DNA from: Herpetomonas samuelpessoai
Lineage: Eukaryota; Euglenozoa; Kinetoplastea; Trypanosomatida; Trypanosomatidae
Assembly: GCA_030849835.1 (NCBI GenBank)
Contig: JASAOC010002132.1
Coordinates: 186,001 to 250,000 of the forward strand
DNA: 64,000 nt
Direction: 5' to 3'
How positions within the stretch are numbered: position 1 is the stretch's first letter; each line of letters begins with the position of its first letter. Of the stretch, positions 57,182 to 64,000 are shown in pieces. The position numbers were made by a program, and so were the translations under genes. The notes under the pieces are model-generated. The model searched no databases. It was not told the origin of the DNA and saw nothing but the letters and a program-made list of their open reading frames with translations.

Positions 57182-59431
57182 TTACAGGAGCATCATGGCC
57201 AAGTCCGTGAAGCCGCTCTCCTTTGCGGCCTCGGCGGGTGTCAAGCCGCGCTCGTTCTTGTGGTTCTTCAAGGCGAGAAACTCCTTGTTGCTGGCGCGCA
57301 GAAGGTACGCGACCACGTCCTTCTGGCCACCCATCGCCGCAGCGTGCAGGATGGAATTGCCTCCAGGGGAAGAGAACAGTCCGCGCAGCATGTTCGCACG
57401 CAACAGGCGATCCTTCTCCGACGTCGCGGCATCGCTTGCCTGCGCATCAAGGGACGCATCGGCGACGGTCGAGAGCAGCGCGTCCATGACGCCCAGCTGG
57501 CCGTTCCACGCCGCGACATGCAGGAGCGTGCGCCCGGCGTAGTCCCGGCAGTCAAGGAAACCGTTGGCGAAGTACGGGTCAGCGCGCTTGAGGCGAGCGA
57601 AGATGCCCAGGTCGTGACCCGTGGCGGCGTTCTCAAAGAGGTACTGCGGGTCGGCGTAGATTTGGCGAGCCTCTGTCTTGTCGCCCTCCGTCTCCTTCTC
57701 GCTCGCGGCCGCGGCACCGGTGCTGCCCTCACGGCGGTTCTTGGAGGAGCACCGCGCGGCGCCTTCCACGGCGATCATGTCCTCCCCAGAGCGTGCGCGA
57801 GACATGCGGGGGCCCAGGGGCAGGTTGTGGGAGCGGGAGGAGGAAGTAGGGCCGGCGCGGGTGCCCGCCGGCGTGCCGAGGGCGTGGCTAGACGGGGTGT
57901 TGGCATGGCTATTGACGCGGCTCCACGGGGCGGTGCGGGGGGCGACGGCCACCACAGCGGCGCTGGCGCTCACAGGGCGAGACGACGAGGACGCATGCAT
58001 TTGGCGCTCGGCCATGGCAACGGCGACCTCACTGGCAGCGGCAGGGAACGCACTGCTGGTGGCCACGGCCTGAGGCAGCAGCGGCATGGCAGACACCGGG
58101 CGGCTGTTGGAGGCGCCGCTGGCGTCAAGCTTTGGGGTGCCCTCGATGTGCGGAGGAACAACGAGGAGAGGCTGGGGCTGCGACGCAGGTGCGGCGGCGG
58201 CGGAGCGGAAGAGGAAGGAGTTGGGTGTGTGCGTCACACCGTTGCCCCCGGGCAGCGAGGTGGCGCCGGCCTGGGACAGGGAGCTGGCACGGGCCACCAC
58301 GGCGGGGTCGTGCAGGGAGCTGGGGGTGTAGTGGGCGGCCTGCCGGACGGGATCGGCGACGGGGAGCAGCGGGACCGACGCGTTGCTCGGGGCCTGCACG
58401 GCACTCAGTGGCAGGGCAATGTTGGCGCCGGTGCTGGCAGTGTTGTTGGCGTAGAAGAGACCTTCGGTGGCGGCGGCGTTGGTGGGAGCAGGAATTACGG
58501 AGGGCGCGGAGAGCGTCTCGTCGGCCTCCACGGCAGGGGCGCGCAGGCCGCGGACGGGGTAGCTCACAAACTGGGGCAGGCCAGAGTCGTTCACAGGGAC
58601 CGGAGCCTGGGCGCTGGGGGCCGCGGCGGCGCTGTCGGCCATGTGGTAGCCAAGGTTCACCGGCGCGCGGGTGGGGGTGAGCGAGGGCGGCGTCAGGTGC
58701 GACGGCAGCAACGCCGGCGCGACGGAGGCCGGGACCACCTTGGGGCTGCGGTGCGCTGGGTTCGTGGCGGACGGGTTGGACGCGGTGAAGCTGTTGCTGT
58801 TGTTGTTGGGGTTCACCTTGCTGGCAGGGGTCGGCGCGCCGCTCGTCGAGGAGGAGGAGGAGGAGGAGCTCGTGCTGTGGGCCGACACCTGGGGAGGCTT
58901 CGCAGCGGCAGGACCCGAGATGTTGGCGGCTGCAGGGATGGGCAGGGGAACGGCCTCCACACGAGGGGTCGCGGCCGACGGCGTTGGGAAGGTGGCGGGT
59001 GGAACAGGGTTCACCGGGGAGGCAGCCGTCTCCATCACCTCATAGGCCACGTAGAGCGTGCCGCAGCCCTTCTCACCGGCCTTCTGCGCGAGCGCTGCGT
59101 TGCCACCGTGGCTGAGGGCCACCGTCTTCTCCACCTTGCCGCTGGTGGCGTCAAAGAGAGTGATGGTGGCGGTGCCGAGGAGGTCCTCCACATCCACAAA
59201 CGGCAGGCGGTTCAGCACCTTGAAGGTGAGCACGGTCGGCAGGGGGCAGCTCTGGAAATGGAAAGTGGCATCGCTGAAGGTGGGGTTAAGGGTCTTGCTC
59301 ACAACGTTGGTGGACGCGCTCTGGGAGCCAATGGTGGCCGTCACCACCGGGTTCGACGTGCCGCCCGGGTTCAGGGCGACAAGGCTCTCGGCCTTGTAGA
59401 CGGTCAAGGTGACGTTGGCAAGCGTAGCCAT
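57182..59431 (-). CDS. C2 domain plus ankyrin-repeat protein (749 aa)
   Basis: Residues 1 to about 125 read as a C2 domain: LTVYKAESL, then SNPVVTATIG, TLNPTFSDATFHF, VLTFKVLNRLP and DLLGTATITLFD. C2 domains bind membranes or proteins, often through calcium. Here the first loop has ALNPGGTSNP without the usual Asp ligand, while the third loop keeps VDVED, so calcium binding is doubtful. The centre (about 140-560) is a Pro/Ala/Ser-rich linker. The C-terminus has ankyrin units: RTLLHVAAWNGQLGVMDALL (about 633-653), SILHAAAMGGQKDVVAYLL (about 693-711) and GLTPAEAAKESGFTDLAMML at the very end. The first two are separated by a 40-residue insertion. It may tether a partner to membrane or cytoskeleton; this is inference. 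The start is the first ATG after the predicted acceptor. It is the most GC-rich gene here, and a 752-codon antisense frame across it is a shadow. Confidence 0.92.
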   Translation of the reverse strand: MATLANVTLTVYKAESLVALNPGGTSNPVVTATIGSQSASTNVVSKTLNPTFSDATFHFQSCPLPTVLTFKVLNRLPFVDVEDLLGTATITLFDATSGKVEKTVALSHGGNAALAQKAGEKGCGTLYVAYEVMETAASPVNPVPPATFPTPSAATPRVEAVPLPIPAAANISGPAAAKPPQVSAHSTSSSSSSSSTSGAPTPASKVNPNNNSNSFTASNPSATNPAHRSPKVVPASVAPALLPSHLTPPSLTPTRAPVNLGYHMADSAAAAPSAQAPVPVNDSGLPQFVSYPVRGLRAPAVEADETLSAPSVIPAPTNAAATEGLFYANNTASTGANIALPLSAVQAPSNASVPLLPVADPVRQAAHYTPSSLHDPAVVARASSLSQAGATSLPGGNGVTHTPNSFLFRSAAAAPASQPQPLLVVPPHIEGTPKLDASGASNSRPVSAMPLLPQAVATSSAFPAAASEVAVAMAERQMHASSSSRPVSASAAVVAVAPRTAPWSRVNSHANTPSSHALGTPAGTRAGPTSSSRSHNLPLGPRMSRARSGEDMIAVEGAARCSSKNRREGSTGAAAASEKETEGDKTEARQIYADPQYLFENAATGHDLGIFARLKRADPYFANGFLDCRDYAGRTLLHVAAWNGQLGVMDALLSTVADASLDAQASDAATSEKDRLLRANMLRGLFSSPGGNSILHAAAMGGQKDVVAYLLRASNKEFLALKNHKNERGLTPAEAAKESGFTDLAMMLL

Positions 59432-60447
59432 CTTGACGGTGGAGAAACGGCGGGTGTGAAGGGAGCTTCGGAGAAGAATGGTTCTTCAGCAAAAGAAGAA
59501 GAGGAAAAAAAAGAGTGAGAGCTTTATTGAATGAACTTTAACGAAAGAGGTAGAAACGGGGTATGAACAAATGTTGCGACTTGTCTTGCTGGTGTGTCAA
59601 TGTGTGTGCGACGGAGATGAATTGGGATTTGTGTATGGAAGGGGGCTGTTATGCTTGATTACCAGATGCAATAGATGTTAGTTACTAGTTCATTCGTATC
59701 ATGAGAACGTGCAGCGATGGCACGACAAGTGAAAAGAGGGATTGAGAGTGGATGGGAAATTGTGGGAAGTGGTGCGAGAGAGATCAGCCTTCACAGGTGG
59801 GCGCGGAGGACACATGTTCACCACAGAAGGATATTTCCTGTCTCCAGACACGGAGAGAAGGAGTATCTCCAGTGTGGGGTGGTGGTCTTCATACATTCTA
59901 TAGGAACGATAGACGCAGACAGCGCGTGTGCGAAACGAACAAGAGTGCATGCTGTGGTGGCGAAGCCTCTTTTGCCTGCTCGAAAAGCACGTGATGAGCT
60001 ATTCGGTCGCCAACCAACAACAGCCAATATGGACCGCTCTTCGCATCTGCCTCAAAGGGTGTGTTCCACGCCCTCCTTACTCATTGGTATCGGCTCTTGT
60101 TGTGTGACATTGGTGTGGCAAATGTGTCTGTGTGCGTCGGTGTGTGCATCCAAGAAACGACGCTTGCAAGGGTGAACACACGAGACGTGCTGAATAGAGG
60201 CATCGCGAGATTGCAGGATGAGGAGTACACGCTACAGAAGAAGTACAAGGAACAGAGAGAGAAGGGGGGAAAGAAAACAGTCACGAGAGTAGTGAAGGAC
60301 GTTTAAAGAAGCAGAGTCGCAATAAATGAGGGAAGGGGGCTACTGAAACGCTGCAGACACACGCCTTCTATGGGGAAAGAGAAAGAGAGGGAGAGGCCGC
60401 GTTGGCATATCACAATGGTGCTTTGCGACGGTGTCGTCAGCCACAAC
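59432..60447. other. Spacer between the TPR-like gene and the C2-ankyrin gene (1.0 kb)
   Basis: It holds the 3' UTR of the TPR-like gene and the leader of the C2-ankyrin gene. The composition is more balanced than in the long spacers. Short frames on both strands (for example 59717-60175 plus) have no domain character. I see no RNA gene. Confidence 0.55.
59484..59516 (-). promoter_or_regulatory. Predicted spliced-leader acceptor for the C2-ankyrin gene
   Basis: On the minus strand a run of C/T (CTCTTTTTTTTCCTCTTCTT) is followed by TTGCTGAAG, with the AG at 59485-59484. The leader of about 52 nt has no ATG before 59431. Confidence 0.6.
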
Positions 60448-63400
60448 CTAGTGGAGCACAGACCCAGCCCCGTTGGCGGCAAGCAGGTGAGAGCCCAAGA
60501 CAGGAAGAAAGGTCACGGAAGCCCCAGCGGACCCCGCGCCGACGGGCGTGACGCCGAGAGTGCTGCCTGCCGGGCCTGTCCCTGGCATCCCACTGGCCAC
60601 AGCCGCGGCGGCGGAAGAGGTGGCGGCACCAGCGTGGGTTGTGCTGCCATTCACAACCGCTGCGAGGGTGTTCAGCGAGAGGCTCGCATTCATCGGTGTT
60701 CCCGCGCCAAGGGTGGCTCCTGTGGGGCTGGCATTCGCACTGTTGCCGCCGTAGCCCGCGGCCAGGGTGTGCGCGAGCAAGCTGGAGGGCACGACGCCTT
60801 TGGAGGAACGCCCGCCCGCGCTTGCGGCGGTGCTGTTGGCCGCGCCCGCCCCCACGTTCCCGCGGCTGTCCTCAAACAAAATCGAGAGGCCCTGCTGCTG
60901 CAGCCGCGCCAGTGCCAGACGCTCCTTGCACGCGCGCACCCGCTCCGCGTACTCCTCCGCCCCGGTCTCGCTTTCGTGGAACGCAAGTAAGGATTGCAGG
61001 CGGTTTTCGGCTAACGCGGCGGCGACGTCAAGGTCGAGGCTCGCGCGCAGGTACTGTCGCTGACGGGCGAGTAAGTTCGCACGCAGCACCCACAGCTCGG
61101 CTCCGTACGGTGCGTAGTACAAGGCCGCGGCGACAGCGTCCAGCGCGTGCGATGTCATACCCGTCATCTCTGCGTAGACCAACGCAATGTACTGGTACGC
61201 CTCCGCCAGATAGCCGTACCGACGGCGACGCAGCTGCTGCTCCTGTGCCGACGCGTCGCCAACCGAGGCGTCCTCGGTCACCCTTTCCGGGGACGCTTCC
61301 GTGTTGCAGTCCGCACGGGACGCGTACGCGGTGCCGCCCTCGGTATCATTGGCGAAGAAGTTGTCGTACAAGTCGCCGCAGCTCGCCGGCCGCACGGCGC
61401 TCTCGTCCACGTTAAACGTCAGCATGAATACGCATGTGTAGAGGCGTTCCAGAACCTTGTACAAGAGGCGGTGACGGATGTAATGCATGCGCCGCGCCAA
61501 GGGCATCGGCGGCGACGGAAAGAATAGTGCCGAGGCAGCAACTTTTGCCAGCGGTGCGACGGTGGCCTCCCCGCGAGTGCTGGGCGTTTCCGCTGCCGCA
61601 GTCGCCCGCGGGGATGGTTGTGGCTGAGACGACGACGGCCGGCTTGCGGATGCGGGGCCGGCGCCTTGGTTACCCAAGAGAAGCGCATTCAGCGTCGCAG
61701 GCTGCTTGCCCTTCTCCGCGCGGCGACCGAATTTCCCATGTTGGCGGAGGAAGTAGTCACGCACGAGCAGCGACGGATTCGTCGCTACGGTCACTGCCGC
61801 TACGACAGCCACCACGGCGGGGGTCGGCGGAGGGGCAAAGGGAAGACTCGTGCTACGGCTGGGTCCACGAGGGCCTGGGGACGGCGCCGATGGCTGCGGC
61901 ACTGCCCCGAGAGTTCCCCCTGAGGCTCCTCCTGTCCGATTCATCACAGACCCAGCCGGCGACGACGACTCGGAGGCTGGGGGTAGCGCTGCCTCGGCCG
62001 CGTTCGCCACGGAGGAGAGCACCTCGCTCCGCAAGAGAGCACGCACGTCGTCGGACAGCCTAAACTCTGTCAAGTTCGCGTCCTCCATCAGCAGGGTCAG
62101 CGAGGCGTGGTGCCCTCCGACAAGCGCGGACGGTGCGCGGGCACGGCCGGGCAGGTCAGACCCGGACGGCCGCGTAGCCGTCTCTGTCTCCCCTTCGCTT
62201 GTCCGCATGACTGCATGGGCCACGCTCTCGTGCCCGCTGGACCGGTTGGCGTCGTAGTACGCGAGCAGGCCGCACACCTCGACTAGCAAGGCGCGTGCCG
62301 CCGCGCAGCTGTTGGCTGCGTTCGTATAGTAAAAGTAGCCCTTGCGCACCGTGGAAGACGTAGACGAAGGCAATCCGAGTGTGCTCATGTCGGAGGAGGA
62401 GGCCCCGCCCCCGACACCGCCGCTCGCGTGCGCAGGGCCGCCGTTTGGCGGCGCAGATGGGCTCTGCAGAATGAGCCGATAGGTATTTTCTAGCCGGCGC
62501 TGCAGCGAAGACGGGGCTGTCGCCTGACGATATGCCGCGGCGTCGCCTGTCGTGAAATGTGAGGAGGCCGTTGGAACGGACACGTTTGTGGGGGTGGCGG
62601 TGGCCTCTGCCGGTGTGAGAGCGGCTGCGGCGCTGAGTGGCGTCGAGGACGGCGGAAGCGCGTGGGGTGCTGGCGTGGGGTGCGCAGAGGTGTGCGTAGA
62701 GCTTTCTGTGGGTGCCGCGTGTGGCGCAAGAGGAGCTCCACCTGTGCTGTCTTCAAGATTATCCGTCTGCGCCTTGGTCTCCGTTGTTGCTGTCTCAGAC
62801 CTTCCCTCGCGCTCCAGCTGCTGCAAAGTACAGCGACGGAGGCGCGCGACCTCGTCCAGATACCGCTGCGCCTCTCGACGAATTTCTGTCAGCAGGCGGC
62901 CCATGTAAATGTCGTCCGAGCAGTCACTTAGGAGATGAACGACCGAGGCGACGCTCTGGTGACGGGGTACACCGCCGCACACCAAATCCAGCCAGCAAGG
63001 AATCATTACCGACCCTACCGTTACAGACCACATGCCGTTCCTGTAGTTGCTGTTCGGGCCGCCGTCGACAGTGTGGGCGGGAGATCCTTGATGGCTTGTG
63101 TATGCGTGCGGTGCCACCTCCACAAAGCCCTGCGAAAGGGGGTTGTATGCCTCAATGTGGATATTCATATTGCTGGAGAGGCGGTGGAACGACAGGAAGT
63201 CCTTCTCCAGGAACCGCAACGCGGCGTTGTGGTTGCGTGTGGGGTCGTAGGCAACACGTAGGATAGGAGGTTTGGACGCCTCACCATCATCACCATCTGA
63301 CCCCAACGTTGTGTTCTTATCAAGTTCGACACATTCGTCTAGCGCATCGAGAAGGGTGAACGTCTCGAAACGCATTCCTTCTGTTCGCGTGAGTGGTGCT

Positions 63401-64000
63401 ACGTGGCCCAAGGAGCCCGGAGAGCCTGGCGTTGGCAGCGCAGACATGGACGAGGACGCGGACACGTTCGCCTGCTGCCCGTACTGACCATGGCTCCCTC
63501 CCACCTCTCGCATGTTCGCGTGGGCGCCGATGGTAAAGAGTGTCGCTGTGTAGCCCGCCGCCTGCGCCTGTCGCACCGTCGCTGGATCCCCCAGCACGCG
63601 CTGCACGATACCCTCCACGTCGATGCCAAGGGCAGGGATAGATAGACTCGGCACCGAGGCCGAGCCGCTACCTCGCCCAGGGGTCGTGACAGTGCGTGAG
63701 ACGGCAGCAGCGGCGGTGGCATGCGCGGACTCGGAACGACTCGGCCACTCGACCTTGTCCCCACGAGCAAAGGTTGCCACAAAGGGTCCCGTGGGTCCTT
63801 CGGTCTGCAGCCGTCGCCACAGCGCTCCAGCGGACCCGGAGGCCGCGGACTTGCTCGTGTCCTGTGAAGCACTTCGCAACGTGTACAGCTGCTCAACGAG
63901 GCCGAGCAGCCCGCCAGAGAAGTTCGCGCGGACAAAGAAGGTGAGCGGGTTCACTGCACCGGGGGGAACACTGGTAGAAAGGGAGATGTGAGGGTGGTTG
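60448..64000 (-). CDS. TPR-like protein, N-terminus outside the window (at least 1,183 codons)
   Basis: The frame ends at TAG (60450-60448) and remains open to the right edge, so the start codon lies beyond position 64000. An apparent start at 63954 is a GTG inside the frame and is not used. I do not recognise the family. The best-ordered parts are near the visible N-terminal end (VNPLTFFVRANFSGGLLGLVEQLYTLR, broken here as VNPLTFFVRANF and GLVEQLYTLR), a middle segment (WLDLVCGGVPRHQSVASVV) and a helical C-terminal block around 61020-61215. In that block AYQYIALVYAEMTGMTSHAL and AAALYYAPYGAELWVLRANL look like tandem tetratricopeptide-type helical pairs, which usually mediate protein-protein contact. 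Long Ser/Ala/Pro-rich linkers separate these parts, and the last 120 residues are Ala/Gly/Ser-rich. No catalytic motif or membrane segment is visible. Confidence 0.85.
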   Translation of the reverse strand, partial: NHPHISLSTSVPPGAVNPLTFFVRANFSGGLLGLVEQLYTLRSASQDTSKSAASGSAGALWRRLQTEGPTGPFVATFARGDKVEWPSRSESAHATAAAAVSRTVTTPGRGSGSASVPSLSIPALGIDVEGIVQRVLGDPATVRQAQAAGYTATLFTIGAHANMREVGGSHGQYGQQANVSASSSMSALPTPGSPGSLGHVAPLTRTEGMRFETFTLLDALDECVELDKNTTLGSDGDDGEASKPPILRVAYDPTRNHNAALRFLEKDFLSFHRLSSNMNIHIEAYNPLSQGFVEVAPHAYTSHQGSPAHTVDGGPNSNYRNGMWSVTVGSVMIPCWLDLVCGGVPRHQSVASVVHLLSDCSDDIYMGRLLTEIRREAQRYLDEVARLRRCTLQQLEREGRSETATTETKAQTDNLEDSTGGAPLAPHAAPTESSTHTSAHPTPAPHALPPSSTPLSAAAALTPAEATATPTNVSVPTASSHFTTGDAAAYRQATAPSSLQRRLENTYRLILQSPSAPPNGGPAHASGGVGGGASSSDMSTLGLPSSTSSTVRKGYFYYTNAANSCAAARALLVEVCGLLAYYDANRSSGHESVAHAVMRTSEGETETATRPSGSDLPGRARAPSALVGGHHASLTLLMEDANLTEFRLSDDVRALLRSEVLSSVANAAEAALPPASESSSPAGSVMNRTGGASGGTLGAVPQPSAPSPGPRGPSRSTSLPFAPPPTPAVVAVVAAVTVATNPSLLVRDYFLRQHGKFGRRAEKGKQPATLNALLLGNQGAGPASASRPSSSQPQPSPRATAAAETPSTRGEATVAPLAKVAASALFFPSPPMPLARRMHYIRHRLLYKVLERLYTCVFMLTFNVDESAVRPASCGDLYDNFFANDTEGGTAYASRADCNTEASPERVTEDASVGDASAQEQQLRRRRYGYLAEAYQYIALVYAEMTGMTSHALDAVAAALYYAPYGAELWVLRANLLARQRQYLRASLDLDVAAALAENRLQSLLAFHESETGAEEYAERVRACKERLALARLQQQGLSILFEDSRGNVGAGAANSTAASAGGRSSKGVVPSSLLAHTLAAGYGGNSANASPTGATLGAGTPMNASLSLNTLAAVVNGSTTHAGAATSSAAAAVASGMPGTGPAGSTLGVTPVGAGSAGASVTFLPVLGSHLLAANGAGSVLH

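Noticed and set aside
57260-59518. A 752-codon plus-strand frame antisense to the C2-ankyrin gene
   Set aside because: It covers the coding region of a gene with clear domains, is Arg/Gly-rich without domain character, and is explained by the very high GC content of that gene.
1-64000. Retroviral, LTR or Polinton-type fossils and toxin genes
   Set aside because: I saw no reverse transcriptase, integrase, capsid or envelope-like frame, and no paired terminal repeats.

Overview
The window looks like nuclear DNA of a trypanosomatid flagellate. Subfamily Leishmaniinae (Leishmania, Leptomonas, Crithidia and relatives) is my best guess from the GC-rich, Ala/Ser/Thr-rich genes; I cannot name the species. 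Nine intron-free protein genes all lie on the minus strand. They are separated by AT-richer spacers whose minus strand is pyrimidine-rich. Most genes have a polypyrimidine tract followed by an AG shortly upstream of their first ATG. That is the usual plan of a polycistronic unit resolved by spliced-leader trans-splicing and polyadenylation. I see no strand switch, promoter, tRNA or rRNA gene, CRISPR array, complete mobile element or viral fossil.

In the direction of transcription (right to left) the genes are:
- a TPR-like protein missing its N-terminus (60448 to beyond 64000);
- a C2-ankyrin protein (57182-59431);
- after a 6.2 kb gap, a YEATS-domain chromatin protein with AT-hook-like motifs (44490-50936);
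- a threonine-dehydratase/serine-racemase-like protein whose PLP lysine position reads His (42457-43533);
- a coiled-coil protein with a Cys-rich, His-rich island (38161-41148);
- a PAQR/AdipoR/haemolysin-III membrane protein (34213-36900);
- a large unrecognised protein (28722-33299);
- after a 6.05 kb gap, a two-RRM RNA-binding protein (16789-22671);
- a giant disordered protein, uninterrupted from 14441 to the left edge (at least 4,813 codons).

Several long reading frames run 5' past the true start into the leader, and only from non-ATG codons. I placed starts at the first in-frame ATG downstream of the predicted splice acceptor; this changes four genes. The genes do not form a pathway, which is normal for trypanosomatid units. 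Individual themes are chromatin (YEATS), post-transcriptional control (RRM), membrane sensing (PAQR), and calcium/lipid or protein scaffolding (C2-ANK).

The best candidates for new biology are the PLP-fold pseudoenzyme, the giant disordered protein, the Cys/His island and the two unusually long, strongly strand-asymmetric spacers. I found no convincing multi-gene novel system. Domain calls come from reading motifs by eye, without database searches.
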